NCBI RefSeq assembly: GCF_024701975.1
Contig: NZ_JANLNM010000002.1
Location: 186,001-250,000 of the forward strand
Length of the DNA: 64,000 bases
Reading direction: 5' to 3'
Source: Variovorax sp. ZS18.2.2
Lineage (GTDB): Bacteria > Pseudomonadota > Gammaproteobacteria > Burkholderiales > Burkholderiaceae_C
Positions within the stretch are counted from its first letter, which is position 1. Every line of letters begins with the position of its first letter. Shown here piece by piece: positions 1 through 8,965 of this stretch. A model generated the notes under the pieces. That model searched no databases. It was not told the origin of the DNA and saw nothing but the letters and a program-made list of their open reading frames with translations. The position numbers and the translations under genes are program-made.

Positions 1-26
1 AAAAGCCCGGTGACGCCGGGCTTTTT
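1..26. terminator. Rho-independent terminator at window edge
   Basis: A perfect hairpin (AAAAGCCCGG, loop TGACG, CCGGGCTTTTT) is followed by a T run on the plus strand and preceded by an A run, so it could work in both directions. It probably ends a gene lying to the left of the window. Confidence 0.8.
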
Positions 27-170
27 CATGTCTGCCGCACGGTGAGCCATGCCTGAGTAAATTCGTATCGTTTGGCGCCCGGATTTCATCGGGCTCGCGC
101 GCCTTGCTTGGTACGATGGGCCTCCAGGCCACCAGTCGCTCCGGCGACACGCAGCAAGAGCCACTACCCC

Positions 171-2006
171 ATGAGCAGCACACACCCCACCGTCCGCGAC
201 GTCACCGATCGCATCCGCGAGCGCAGCCATGGCACGCGCAGCGCCTACCTCGCGAGGCTGGCCGAAATCCGCGACCGCGACCGAGGCTCCGAGCGCATGG
301 GCTGCGCCAACGTGGCGCACGCCGTGGCCGGCATCCCGGCCAACGACAAGTTCAGGGTGGTGACCGAGCGCGCACCCAACATCGGCATCGTCACCGCCTA
401 CAACGACATGCTCTCGGCCCACGCGCCGTACCAAGGCTACCCGGACATCATCAAGCAGGAGGCGCGGCGCCTGGGTGCCACCGCGCAGGTGGCCGGTGGC
501 GTACCGGCCATGTGCGACGGCGTCACGCAGGGCACGCCCGGCATGGAGCTGAGCCTCTTCAGCCGCGACGTCATCGCCATGAGCACCGCCATCGCGCTCA
601 CGCACGACATGTTCGATGGCGCGCTGATGCTCGGCGTGTGCGACAAGATCGTGCCGGGCCTGCTGATCGGCGCATTGCACTTCGGCCACCTGCCGACCGT
701 GTTCGTGCCCGCGGGGCCGATGCCTTCGGGCCTCTCGAACAACGCCAAGTCGAAGGTGCGGGAGCAAGCGGCGCAGGGCCTCGTGGGCCGGCAGGGCCTG
801 CTCGATGCGGAAATGGCGGCGTACCACACGGTGGGCACCTGCACCTTCTACGGCACCGCCAACAGCAACCAGATGCTGCTCGAAGCCATGGGCCTGCACG
901 TGCCCGGCACGGCCTTCATCCAGCCCGGCGATGCGATGCGCGAGACGCTCACGCGCGAGGCGGTGCGCACGGTGCTGGGCAAGGCGGGCGATGCGACGTT
1001 CAGCTGTCCGCCCATCGGCGAGATGGTCGACGAGCGCTGCATCGTCAACGCCATGGCCGCACTGCTGGCCACCGGGGGCTCGACGAACCACCTGATCCAC
1101 TGGGTGGCCGTGGCCCGCGCCGCGGGCATCGTGATCGACTGGGACGACTTCTCGAAGCTCTCCGACATCATTCCGCTGCTGACCCGCGTGTACCCCAACG
1201 GCAGTGCCGACGTGAACGAGTTCCAGGCTGCAGGCGGCCCCGGTTTCGTGATCGGCGAGCTGGTCGATGCGGGCCTGATGCACGGCGACGTGCTCACCGT
1301 GCGTGCCGGCGGCATCCGCGAATTCGCCAACATCCCGACCCTGGTCGAAGGCGGTGAGCAGCGCCTGAACTGGACGCCCGCCGCCCCGTCGAAGAACGAC
1401 GCGGTCGCACGCACGGTGGCCGAGCCGTTCAGCGCCACCGGCGGCTTGAAGCTGCTCAGCGGCAACCTCGGCCGCAGCGTGATCAAGGTCTCCTCCGTGC
1501 CCGACGACCGCCATGTGATCGAAGCGCCCGCGCGCGTGTTCGATTCGCAGGCCGCGTTGCAGAAGGCCTTCACCGCCGGCGAGCTGGAGCGCGATGTGGT
1601 CTGCGTGGTGCGCTGGCAGGGCCCGCAGGCCAACGGCATGCCTGAGCTGCACAAGCTCACGCCGCCGCTGTCGGTGCTGCAGGGCAAGGGCTTTCGCGTC
1701 GCGCTGGTCACCGACGGGCGCATGAGCGGCGCGTCGGGCAAGATCCCGGCGGCCATCCACGTGTCGCCCGAAGCGGCCGCGGGCGGACCGCTCGCCAAGG
1801 TGCGCGACGGCGACGTGATCCGTCTCGATGCCGTAGCGGGTACGCTCGCCGTGCTGCTGCCCGAAGACGAATGGGCCGCGCGCGAGACCGCGACGCTGCC
1901 CGACGCGCAGCGCATCTCCGACGGACACGGCCTCGGCCGCGAACTGTTCGCCGGCATGCGCCGCAATGCACTCACCGCTGAAGAAGGAGCCTGCTCATGG
2001 CTGTAA
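171..2006 (+). CDS. edd: Phosphogluconate dehydratase (Entner-Doudoroff)
   Basis: Dehydrates 6-phosphogluconate to 2-keto-3-deoxy-6-phosphogluconate (KDPG) in the cytoplasm. The 611-residue product matches the usual Edd length of about 600. It has the IlvD/Edd Fe-S cysteines: Cys115 in MCDGVTQG, Cys157 in GVCDKIVPG and Cys224 in [14 protein letters not shown]. The C-terminal part has the family motif [14 protein letters not shown]. The frame is open from 72, but the segment before 171 does not look like Edd and homologs begin close to the MSSTHP start, so 171 is chosen. The KDPG aldolase gene eda follows 160 bp downstream on the same strand, giving the complete two-step ED branch. No regulator or glucose-6-phosphate genes are visible upstream within the window. 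Confidence 0.96.
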   Translation: MSSTHPTVRDVTDRIRERSHGTRSAYLARLAEIRDRDRGSERMGCANVAHAVAGIPANDKFRVVTERAPNIGIVTAYNDMLSAHAPYQGYPDIIKQEARRLGATAQVAGGVPAMCDGVTQGTPGMELSLFSRDVIAMSTAIALTHDMFDGALMLGVCDKIVPGLLIGALHFGHLPTVFVPAGPMPSGLSNNAKSKVREQAAQGLVGRQGLLDAEMAAYHTVGTCTFYGTANSNQMLLEAMGLHVPGTAFIQPGDAMRETLTREAVRTVLGKAGDATFSCPPIGEMVDERCIVNAMAALLATGGSTNHLIHWVAVARAAGIVIDWDDFSKLSDIIPLLTRVYPNGSADVNEFQAAGGPGFVIGELVDAGLMHGDVLTVRAGGIREFANIPTLVEGGEQRLNWTPAAPSKNDAVARTVAEPFSATGGLKLLSGNLGRSVIKVSSVPDDRHVIEAPARVFDSQAALQKAFTAGELERDVVCVVRWQGPQANGMPELHKLTPPLSVLQGKGFRVALVTDGRMSGASGKIPAAIHVSPEAAAGGPLAKVRDGDVIRLDAVAGTLAVLLPEDEWAARETATLPDAQRISDGHGLGRELFAGMRRNALTAEEGACSWL

Positions 2007-2166
2007 ATGAGCTCGCCCCCAGGCTGCGCGCACTTCGTGTCGCTTCGCCAACCCCCTACCGGGGGCAACACCTGCGGCCCGGCAGAGCCGGTTCCGCGGT
2101 GTTTCTTGAATTGGGCTCTGCGGGTTTTCACGCCGCGGGCCGCGCATAACGTACTGGAGCAATGAA
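2007..2166. repeat. Comamonad-type intergenic repeat between edd and eda
   Basis: This 160-bp spacer splits two genes that are normally adjacent. It contains short hairpins (CCCCC-TAC-CGGGGG near 2050-2064) and a CACTTCGTGTCGCTTCGCC block. From memory this resembles a dispersed intergenic element common in Variovorax and Acidovorax genomes. The sequence shows no coding potential. The eda ribosome-binding region lies at its end, so any processing or pausing here would affect the edd to eda ratio. The repeat assignment cannot be proved from one copy. Confidence 0.45.
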
Positions 2167-2802
2167 ATGGCAGAAAAACTCACCGCGCTCGACGTGATGC
2201 GCGACGCACCGGTCATCCCGGTCATCGTGCTCAACGACGTGAAAGACGCCATTCCGCTGGCGCGCGCGCTGGTGGCCGGCGGCATCCGCATGCTCGAGGT
2301 CACGCTGCGCACGCCGCAGGCGCTGCAATGCATCGAGGCCATTGCCAGGGAAGTGCCCGAGGCCGTGGCCGGCGCAGGCACCATCCGCAGCGCGGCGGAT
2401 GCGCAAGCCTCGGCGCTGGCTGGCGCGAAGTTCGGCGTGAGCCCGGGCTACACGCGTTCGGTCGGCAAGGCCTGTCACGACCTCGGCCTGCCGCTGTTGC
2501 CCGGCGTGGCGACCGGCAGCGAAATCATGACGGCGCAGGAAGACGGCTACACGCAGCTCAAGTTCTTCCCCGCGCTGCAGGCCGGTGGCTTGCCGATGCT
2601 CAAGGCCTGGCAAGGGCCGTTCGGCGACGTCACCTTCTGCCCCACGGGTGGCATTCATGCGGGCAATGCGGCCGAGTTCCTCGCGCTCTCGAACGTGGCC
2701 TGCGTGGGCGGCTCGTGGATCGTGCCGACCGGTGCGATCCGCGACGGCGATTGGGCACGCATCGAACAGCTGGCACGCGCCGCAAGCCAGCTGTCCCGCT
2801 GA
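2167..2802 (+). CDS. eda: KDPG aldolase
   Basis: Cleaves KDPG to pyruvate and glyceraldehyde-3-phosphate, the second Entner-Doudoroff step. At 211 residues it has the normal length. Glu44 lies in EVTLRTPQA and the Schiff-base Lys132 in QLKFFPA, matching Glu45 and Lys133 of E. coli Eda. The TLRTP substrate loop is the KDPG type and differs from the PLNSP loop of the second aldolase at 15063-15704, so the two paralogs should have different substrates. It lies downstream of edd, and the HAD gene starts 1 base after its stop. Confidence 0.95.
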   Translation: MAEKLTALDVMRDAPVIPVIVLNDVKDAIPLARALVAGGIRMLEVTLRTPQALQCIEAIAREVPEAVAGAGTIRSAADAQASALAGAKFGVSPGYTRSVGKACHDLGLPLLPGVATGSEIMTAQEDGYTQLKFFPALQAGGLPMLKAWQGPFGDVTFCPTGGIHAGNAAEFLALSNVACVGGSWIVPTGAIRDGDWARIEQLARAASQLSR

Positions 2803-2803
2803 C

Positions 2804-3532
2804 ATGCGCGCCGAATTCGACGCGAGCGATCTGAAGGTCATCGCGTTCGACGTGTTCGGCACGGTGGTCGACTGGCACAGCGGCATCGCGGCCGAAGTCG
2901 AGCGTGTGTTGCCGGGCGTGGAAGGCGCGACCTTCGCGCTTGCGTGGCGCGCCGGCTACCAGCCGGCAATGAAGGCGGTGATGGAGCGCATCGCAGCGGG
3001 CGAGGGCGGCTTCACGCTGCTCGACGAGCTGCACCTGAGCATGCTCGAGCAGGTGCTGCGCGACTTCGACCTGACCGACCGGCTCGACACCGCCGCCAGG
3101 CGCGACCTGAGCCGTGCGTGGCACCGGCTGCCGGCGTGGCCCGATTCGGTGCCCGGGCTCACGCGGCTCAAGAAGAAGTTCACCATCTGCACGCTCTCCA
3201 ACGGCAACATCGGTTTGCTGACCGAGATGGCCAAGCGCGCGGGCCTGCCCTGGGACTGCGTGCTCTCGGCCGAGGTGTTCAAGGCCTACAAGCCCGACCC
3301 GCGCACCTACCTTGGCGTGGCCGGCGTGTTCGATGCGACGCCGGGGCAGGTGATGCTGGCCGCCGCGCACCATGACGATCTGGCCGCCGCACGCGTGTGC
3401 GGTCTGAAGACCGCCTACATCGAGCGGCCCCACGAGTTCGGCCGCGACAAGCCGAAGGATGTTTCGCCGCAGCCGGACAACAGCCTGCACGCGCGCGACA
3501 TCAACGAATTGGCCGATCTGCTGGGCTGCTGA
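2804..3532 (+). CDS. Haloacid dehalogenase type II (HAD hydrolase)
   Basis: A 242-residue cytoplasmic HAD-superfamily enzyme of the (S)-2-haloacid dehalogenase type. The nucleophile Asp is in FDVFGTVVDWH near residue 15. Motif II is TLSNGN, motif III is the lysine in EVFKAYKPDP, and motif IV is AAHHDDLAAARVCG, the dehalogenase form with an Asn/His-like region. ATG 2804 is chosen because it follows the eda stop directly and gives the usual family N-terminus. It is probably co-transcribed with edd-eda. True dehalogenase activity is not certain, since many such proteins act on phosphorylated or other small acids. Confidence 0.88.
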   Translation: MRAEFDASDLKVIAFDVFGTVVDWHSGIAAEVERVLPGVEGATFALAWRAGYQPAMKAVMERIAAGEGGFTLLDELHLSMLEQVLRDFDLTDRLDTAARRDLSRAWHRLPAWPDSVPGLTRLKKKFTICTLSNGNIGLLTEMAKRAGLPWDCVLSAEVFKAYKPDPRTYLGVAGVFDATPGQVMLAAAHHDDLAAARVCGLKTAYIERPHEFGRDKPKDVSPQPDNSLHARDINELADLLGC

Positions 3533-4093
3533 TCAGTCCGTCAAGAGCTTTTCGACCGTGCGCAGATTGCGCGCCGTCGTGCTCGACTTGTAGCGCGTCT
3601 TCGCCAGCAGCTTGGCCACCGGTGTGTCGGTGCTCTCGCCGCGCGGGCATTGCCAATACAGCACGCCCTTGCCTTGCTTCAGCCGTTCGAGCTTGGGGTC
3701 GACGGTGCCGGCTTTTTCCATCACTTCATCGAGCATCGCGGGATCGGAGCCGAACACGAGGTACGGATGCCGCTCTTCGTCGATGCGTTGGAAGGGATAG
3801 GCCGCGGCCATCTCGGCCACGGATTTCTGCGTGAGCAGCACGATCCACGCGTCGTAGTCGAAACGCTTGCGCAGCGCCTGCTCGATGCGTGTGCGCAAGG
3901 CGCCGGCATCGCTCTCGTCGGTATCGAACAGCACGTTGCCGCTGGCGAGCACCGTGCGCACCGCATCGAAGCCGAGCTCGACGAAGAGCGCCTTCAGGTC
4001 GGAGCTCTTGATCGTGATGCCGTTGACGTTCACGCCGCGCAGCAACGCAACATGGCGTGTGGTCGTCTTCTTCTCTTTCTTCGGGCTGGCCAT
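3533..4093 (-). CDS. DUF1697 family protein
   Basis: A 186-residue soluble protein with the DUF1697 signature: RHVALLRGVNVNG at the N-terminus, then FVELGFDAVRTVLASGNVLFD, and C-terminal YKSSTTARNLRTVEKL. The family is widespread and has no established reaction. A lysine-rich leader (SPKKEKKTT) precedes the domain. The stop codon directly abuts that of the convergent HAD gene with no spacer, so there is no room for a dedicated terminator. It lies 18 bp downstream of the glyoxalase gene on the same strand and may be co-transcribed with it. Confidence 0.9.
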   Translation of the reverse strand: MASPKKEKKTTTRHVALLRGVNVNGITIKSSDLKALFVELGFDAVRTVLASGNVLFDTDESDAGALRTRIEQALRKRFDYDAWIVLLTQKSVAEMAAAYPFQRIDEERHPYLVFGSDPAMLDEVMEKAGTVDPKLERLKQGKGVLYWQCPRGESTDTPVAKLLAKTRYKSSTTARNLRTVEKLLTD

Positions 4094-4111
4094 GGCGTTA
4101 CCCGAAGCGCT

Positions 4112-4525
4112 TCAGCGCAGGCCGGCGCCCTCGGCGGATGCGGCCCGCTGGATCAGCTCGATCTTGTAACCATCGGGGTCCGTCACGAAGGCGATCACCG
4201 TCGTGCCGCCCTTGACCGGACCGGCCTCGCGTGTCACGTCGCCACCCGCGGCCTTGATCTTCTCGCAGGCCGCATACGCATCGGGCACGCCGAGCGCGAT
4301 GTGGCCGTAGGCGGAGCCCAGGTCGTAGCTCTCGGTGCCCCAGTTGTAGGTGAGCTCGATCTCGGCCTGGTCCGGGTTGCCCTTGTCGAAGCCGAGGAAG
4401 GCGAGGCTGTACTTGTACTCGGGGTTTTCGGAGGTGCGCAGCAGGTTCATGCCGAGCACTTTTGTGTAGAAGTCGATGGAGCGCTGGAGGTTGCCAACGC
4501 GCAGCATGGTGTGAAGGAATCGCAT
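4112..4525 (-). CDS. gloA: Glyoxalase I (lactoylglutathione lyase)
   Basis: Converts the hemithioacetal of methylglyoxal and glutathione to S-lactoylglutathione. At 137 residues it is a standard bacterial, Ni-type single-domain enzyme. The four metal ligands of GloA are visible: His5 (RFLHTMLRV), Glu57 (AEIELTYN), His75 (YGHIALGV) and Glu123 (KIELIQ). A short extra C-terminal tail ([10 protein letters not shown]) follows. It lies downstream of a glutathione transferase gene on the same strand, separated by a hairpin, making a small glutathione-linked detoxification group. Confidence 0.94.
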   Translation of the reverse strand: MRFLHTMLRVGNLQRSIDFYTKVLGMNLLRTSENPEYKYSLAFLGFDKGNPDQAEIELTYNWGTESYDLGSAYGHIALGVPDAYAACEKIKAAGGDVTREAGPVKGGTTVIAFVTDPDGYKIELIQRAASAEGAGLR

Positions 4526-4555
4526 CTCGTGGTGCCGTGTAGTAGTTGTGGGAAA

Positions 4556-4580
4556 GGGAAGCCGCTATTGTCGGCTTCCC
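4556..4580 (-). terminator. Hairpin between GST and gloA
   Basis: Perfect 9-bp stem GGGAAGCCG / CGGCTTCCC with a 7-base loop. On the minus strand it follows the GST stop by 11 bases and is trailed only by TTTCCC, so termination would be weak or leaky. The loop also reads GACAATAG, a plausible -10 element for gloA. Confidence 0.5.
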
Positions 4581-4590
4581 GCCGCGGCGA

Positions 4591-5271
4591 TCAAGCCGCC
4601 GCCGTCAGCAGGTGGGCTTCGTGGCGCTTCAGGAATTCCATCAGGTGCTGCGGGTACTCGGGCACCACCGCATCGCGCACGCTCGGGCGCGCGGCCAGCG
4701 CCTTGCGCCAGGCATCGACCTTGGGCAGCGCGGCGAAGATGCGCGAATCGATGAGCGTGTCGAACACCTCGAAGTAGCGGAACACCGGCGCGAACACCGC
4801 ATCGACCAGGCTGAAGCTCTTGCCCGCGAAGTAGGGGCCGGCGCCGAGAGCGGCCTCGACGCGCTCGAACTTGGCGACCAGCGCGAGGCGCTTCTGCTCG
4901 AACACGGCCGCGTCCTGCGTGGTCTCGTAACCCCAGAGGTCAGCGAGGATGGCCGAGCCGAATTCCATCCACGCACGGTGCTCGGCGCGGGTGAGCGGGT
5001 CTTCGGGGTGCAGGCGCGCGCCGGGTTGGGTTTCTTCGAGGTACTCGCAGATCACGTTGCTCTCGAACAGCACGGCCTCGGTGCCGTCGGTGCGCTGCAC
5101 CTTCAGCAGCGGCACCTTGCCGAGCGGCGAGATGTCGAGAAACCACTGGGGCTTGTTCGCGAGATCGATCACGACGCGCTCGAAGGGCACGCCTTTTTCA
5201 CCGAGCGCGATGGCGGCGCGCTGGACGTAGGGGCACAGCAGGTGGCTGACGAGGGTGAGGGGTTGGGACAT
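4591..5271 (-). CDS. Glutathione S-transferase
   Basis: A 226-residue cytosolic GST. The N-terminal thioredoxin-like domain has CPYVQR with Cys13 in the place of the catalytic residue, as in omega, beta or lambda-like enzymes. It also has the cis-proline motif GKVPLL (about 51-56) and the glutathione-binding FESNVICEYLEE. The all-helical C-terminal domain runs from about 95 to the end, with the N-capping motif FSLVDAVFAP. A Cys catalytic site suggests glutathione-dependent reduction or thiol transfer rather than simple conjugation, but the substrate is unknown. The start ATG gives a normal N-terminus. It lies upstream of gloA. Confidence 0.92.
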   Translation of the reverse strand: MSQPLTLVSHLLCPYVQRAAIALGEKGVPFERVVIDLANKPQWFLDISPLGKVPLLKVQRTDGTEAVLFESNVICEYLEETQPGARLHPEDPLTRAEHRAWMEFGSAILADLWGYETTQDAAVFEQKRLALVAKFERVEAALGAGPYFAGKSFSLVDAVFAPVFRYFEVFDTLIDSRIFAALPKVDAWRKALAARPSVRDAVVPEYPQHLMEFLKRHEAHLLTAAA

Positions 5272-5371
5272 GGGGCTCTCCGTCTTCGGTTGTGTACTTC
5301 GGTCGCCGCGATTCTTGCGATCCCGAACAACCTTTTCCCGGAAAGCCCATTCGCCTTTTCGGCGCCTTGTG

Positions 5372-6055
5372 CTAAGTCGCGGTGTCGAGCCAGTGCGTGA
5401 TGCGGCCGTTGTGCATCACGCCGATGCGGTCTGCCATCGCATGCGCTTCGGCCTCGTTGTGCGTGACCAGGATCGCGGTCTGGCCGGCCTGCTTCAGGAT
5501 GCCGCGCACCTCGGCAGTCAGGCGTTCGCGTGTGCTGCCGTCGAGATTGGAGAAGGGTTCGTCGAGCAGCAACAGGGCCGGCGAAGGCGCGAGCGCGCGG
5601 GCCAGCGCGATGCGTTGCTGTTGCCCGCCCGAGAGCTCGTGCGGATAGCGCTCGCCGGCATCGGCGAGGCCGACCAGCGCCAGCATCTCGGCCACACGCG
5701 ACTGTTGCGCCGCGCGGCCTAGGCGGCGCAGCCCGAAGGCGACGTTCTTCGCGGCCGTCAGGTGCGGGAACAGCGCGTATTCCTGGAACATCATCCCCAC
5801 GCGCCGCTGCTCGGGGGGCAGGTGCGAGCGGGCGGACGAGAGCACCACTTCATCGAGGCGGATCGTGCCCGCGCGCAGCGGCTCGAAGCCCGCGATGGCG
5901 CGCAGCACCGTGGTCTTGCCGCAGCCCGAGGGGCCGAACAGGCAGGCGATGTCGCCGGCCGCGAGCGACAGCGAGAAATCGTCGACGACGGTATGCAGCC
6001 CGCGCGGCGTGTCGTACGCGAGCTGGATCGATTCGATGTGCAGTGGCGAACTCAT
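5372..6055 (-). CDS. fbpC: Ferric iron ABC transporter, ATP-binding subunit
   Basis: Energises iron import with the permease encoded upstream. The 227-residue protein has Walker A GPSGCGKTT (about 41-49), the signature LSGGQQQRIALARAL, Walker B LLLLDEPFSNLD and switch His in LVTHNEAEA. It is shorter than classical FbpC (about 350 residues) because it lacks the C-terminal regulatory TOBE domain, so it is a minimal ATPase. Its start overlaps the permease stop by 4 bases, indicating translational coupling. It is the last gene of a three-gene unit behind a Fur box. Confidence 0.92.
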   Translation of the reverse strand: MSSPLHIESIQLAYDTPRGLHTVVDDFSLSLAAGDIACLFGPSGCGKTTVLRAIAGFEPLRAGTIRLDEVVLSSARSHLPPEQRRVGMMFQEYALFPHLTAAKNVAFGLRRLGRAAQQSRVAEMLALVGLADAGERYPHELSGGQQQRIALARALAPSPALLLLDEPFSNLDGSTRERLTAEVRGILKQAGQTAILVTHNEAEAHAMADRIGVMHNGRITHWLDTAT

Positions 6056-7731
6056 GCGTGTTCCGGAACGGGTGCGACTGGCGTTGTGCCCAACTGGTTG
6101 CGCGCCAGCAGCACCACCGGCAGCAAGCCGGCCAGCACGATGGCAAGCGCCGCGATCGCGCCTTCTTCATAGGTGCCGCGAGCGGCCTCGGCGTAGAGCC
6201 AGGTGGCGAGGGTGTCGAAGTTGGCGGGGCGCAGCAGCAAGGTAGCGGGCAGCTCCTTCATCGCATCGACGAAGACCAGCAGCGCGCCCGCGGCGATGGC
6301 CGGCTGCAGCAGTGGCAGGTGCACGCGGCGCAGCGTGCCCGCGGTGGTTTCGCCGAGCAGGCGCGAGGCCTGCTCGATGGCGGGCGGAATGCGCGCGAGG
6401 CCGGCCTCGATGCCGCCCACCGGCATCGCGAGAAAGCGGATCGCGCAGGCCACGACCAGCACGATGCCCGCGCTCATCAGCGGCAGGCCCTGCCATCCGA
6501 AGGCGGTCGCGAGCGCGGCGTCGAAGGCCAGCGCCGGCGTGAGCAGGCCGATGGCCAGCACCGTGCCCGGCACCGCGTAACCCAACGTGGCGGCGCGTGC
6601 CTGCCAGCGCGCGCGGTTGATGCCGGAGCCCTGGCTGCGTGCCGCCCATGCAACGACCAATCCCGCACCCACGGCCACCACGGTGACGCCTGCGGCCAGC
6701 GCGAGCGTGTTGCCGAGGCTCGCGATCAACCCCTGCGAAACGCCGCCACCCAGGCGCAGCCGCTTGGCGCTTTCCCAGACCAGATACAGCGCAGGCGCCA
6801 CGAAGCCGATCAGCACCGGCAGCGCGGTGACCGCCGTCGCAGCCCAGCCGGCACCGCCATGCAAACGCCGCGGCTGCACCGCGCGCATGCGCTGCGCCGA
6901 GCCGAAGCGCTGGTGCCGGCGGCCGTTGCGTTCGAGCCAGACGAGCGCCACCACCACAAACAGCATCGCGCAGGCAATCTGCGCCGCACCGGCCAGGTCG
7001 GAGCGCGTGATCCACGTCGTGTAGACCGCCACCGTCAACGTGTTGACGCCGAGGAATTCCGAGGCGCCGATGTCGTTCAGCGTTTCGAGCAGCGCAAGGC
7101 TCAGGCCGACGGCGAGGGCAGGGCGAGCGAGCGGCAGCGCCACGCGAAAGAACGCGCCGCGCCGACTCTCGCCCAGCGTTCGTGCCGCTTCCAGCAGGTG
7201 CGCGGGCTGCGTCATGAACATCGCGCGCGCCGTCATGTAGACGTAGGGATAGAGCACGAAGCCAAGCACGAAGATCGCGCCCGGCATCGAGCGCAGGTCG
7301 GGCAGGCGGAACTGGCGCGGGCTGTCGAAGCCCAGCACCCAGCGGATCGCGCCCTGCACCGGGCCGATGGGATGCAGCAGGTCGAGGTAGGCGAAGGCGA
7401 CGATGTAGGTCGGCATTGCGAGCGGCAGCAGCAGCGCCCAGTGCAGCACGCCGCGCCCCGGAAAGTCATGCGCCGTGACGAGCCACGCGCAGCCGGTGCC
7501 GATCACCAGCACCAGCGTGCCGACGCCGGCCAGCAGCAGGGCCGTGTTGAGTGCCGCCTGCGGAAGCACATGCGCGAACAGCGGCCCCCAGTGCCCGACG
7601 CCGGCACCGAAAGCGAGCCACAGGAGCGTGAGCACCGGCGCGAGCACGCCGGCGGCGATCGCGAACGAGGCAAGGCGCCAGACCGGTCCTGCAGCTTGCA
7701 GGGCCGGCGGCTGGCGCCGTGTCATTTGCAT
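6052..7731 (-). CDS. fbpB: Ferric iron ABC transporter, permease subunit
   Basis: A 559-residue inner-membrane protein with about 12 transmembrane segments and two binding-protein-dependent permease halves, as in FbpB/SfuB. EAA-loop-like segments are seen at EAARTLGESRRGAFFRVALPL (first half) and EQASRLLGETTAGTLRRVHLPL (second half), where the ATPase docks. It lies between the binding-protein gene (40-bp gap upstream) and the ATPase gene (4-bp overlap downstream). A single polypeptide with both halves fits transporters that use one permease and an ATPase dimer. Confidence 0.93.
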   Translation of the reverse strand: MQMTRRQPPALQAAGPVWRLASFAIAAGVLAPVLTLLWLAFGAGVGHWGPLFAHVLPQAALNTALLLAGVGTLVLVIGTGCAWLVTAHDFPGRGVLHWALLLPLAMPTYIVAFAYLDLLHPIGPVQGAIRWVLGFDSPRQFRLPDLRSMPGAIFVLGFVLYPYVYMTARAMFMTQPAHLLEAARTLGESRRGAFFRVALPLARPALAVGLSLALLETLNDIGASEFLGVNTLTVAVYTTWITRSDLAGAAQIACAMLFVVVALVWLERNGRRHQRFGSAQRMRAVQPRRLHGGAGWAATAVTALPVLIGFVAPALYLVWESAKRLRLGGGVSQGLIASLGNTLALAAGVTVVAVGAGLVVAWAARSQGSGINRARWQARAATLGYAVPGTVLAIGLLTPALAFDAALATAFGWQGLPLMSAGIVLVVACAIRFLAMPVGGIEAGLARIPPAIEQASRLLGETTAGTLRRVHLPLLQPAIAAGALLVFVDAMKELPATLLLRPANFDTLATWLYAEAARGTYEEGAIAALAIVLAGLLPVVLLARNQLGTTPVAPVPEHA

Positions 7732-7771
7732 TTTTCTTCAGGCGCCGGCAAGGCGGGCCCGACTGTCTCGA

Positions 7772-8830
7772 TCACTGGTCGAAGCCGACCTTGTCCACGA
7801 GCGCGCTGGCTTGCTTGCGGTACTTGGCAATCTCGGTGAGCGGCAGCGGATCGACCTTCAGCTCGCCGATGGTCTGGCCGATGATCGGATCGAGCGCCAC
7901 GCCCTTGCGCACCGGGTACTCGTAGTTGGTCTGCGCGTAGAGCGCCTGCGCCGGCTCGGACACCAGGAATTCGAGCAGCTTGACCGCGTTGGCGCGTTGC
8001 GGTGCGTTCTTCGCCACCGAGGCGCCGCTGATGTTGACGTGCGTGCCGTTGCTCTTTGCATTCGCGAAGGTCGGGCGCACCACCTTGATCGCGTCGCCCC
8101 ACTTGCGCGCATCGGTGCCTTCCTTGGCGCTCTTCATCTGGCCGACGTAGTACGAGTTGGCGATGCCGATGTCGCAGATGCCGCCGAGGATGTCGCGCGC
8201 CACGTCGCGGTCGCCACCCGTGGCCTTGCGTGCGAGGTTGGCCTTCACGCCGCGCAGCCACTGTTCGGCCTTGGCCTCGCCGTCGTGCGCGATCAGCGCC
8301 GCGACCAGCGCCGTGTTGTAGGGATGCTGGCCCGCGCGGATGCAGACCTTGCCCTTGTACTTCGGGTTGGCCAGGTCTTCATAACGGAAGCTGGTGAGCG
8401 GCTGCGCCTTGTCGGCGTAGAGCACGCGCGCGCGCAGCGAGAGCGCGAACCACTGGCCGTCGGCGCCGCGCAGGTTGGCGGGAATGGCCGATTCGAGCGC
8501 GGGCGATTTCACGGGCTGCGTCACGCCGCCGTCCACGAGGTCCATGAGGTTGCCGATGTCCACCGTCATCAGCACGTCGGCCGGCGAGCGCGCGCCCTCG
8601 GCCTTGACGCGCTCGAGCAGCCCGTCCTTCACGAACACGGTGTTGACCTTGATGTTGCTTTGCGCGCTGAAGGCGGAAATCAGCGGCTGGATCAGCGCCG
8701 GCTCGCGCGTCGTGTAGAGCGTGAGCTCTTCGGCGGCGTGCGCGGGCAGGGCGGTGAGGGCGAGCCAGGCGGTGGTGGCGCCGATCAGGGCGTGCGCAGC
8801 GCGGGTCGGAGCGCCGGAGCGTTGGGTCAT
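7772..8830 (-). CDS. fbpA: Ferric iron ABC transporter, periplasmic binding protein
   Basis: A 352-residue transferrin-like periplasmic iron-binding protein. A signal peptide ends near AHAAEELTLY (about residue 33). The paired Tyr motif typical of FbpA (IANSYYVGQMKS) and the downstream NYEYPVRKG are present. It captures Fe3+ in the periplasm and passes it to the permease. It is the first gene of the unit, 68 bp downstream of a strong Fur-box match, so iron repression is expected. The naming of the whole cluster rests mainly on this gene. Confidence 0.93.
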   Translation of the reverse strand: MTQRSGAPTRAAHALIGATTAWLALTALPAHAAEELTLYTTREPALIQPLISAFSAQSNIKVNTVFVKDGLLERVKAEGARSPADVLMTVDIGNLMDLVDGGVTQPVKSPALESAIPANLRGADGQWFALSLRARVLYADKAQPLTSFRYEDLANPKYKGKVCIRAGQHPYNTALVAALIAHDGEAKAEQWLRGVKANLARKATGGDRDVARDILGGICDIGIANSYYVGQMKSAKEGTDARKWGDAIKVVRPTFANAKSNGTHVNISGASVAKNAPQRANAVKLLEFLVSEPAQALYAQTNYEYPVRKGVALDPIIGQTIGELKVDPLPLTEIAKYRKQASALVDKVGFDQ

Positions 8831-8897
8831 GACAGATCCTCCAGGTCGGTAACGTGTTCTTGGGGAGACACCGGCGGCCGTCTTGCGGCGGCGCCGA

Positions 8898-8912
8898 TGA
8901 GAACAATTATCA
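8898..8912 (-). promoter_or_regulatory. Fur box upstream of fbpABC
   Basis: The 15-mer TGAGAACAATTATCA matches the 7-1-7 Fur core TGATAATNATTATCA at 12 of 14 defined positions. It lies 68 bp upstream of the fbpA start in the short gap between fbpA and the thioesterase gene. The position and the iron-transport target agree. The thioesterase is encoded upstream of the site on the same strand and so is not an obvious target. Confidence 0.72.
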
Positions 8913-8965
8913 ACAGACGGGGGAAGGGGGCGGATTTTGGACTTACAAGCCGAAGGCCTACTGCG

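Noticed and set aside
5530..7839. Plus-strand open frame of 769 codons opposite the iron transporter
   Set aside because: Arg/Ala/Gln-rich antisense frame over fbpC and fbpB, without motifs or a credible start.
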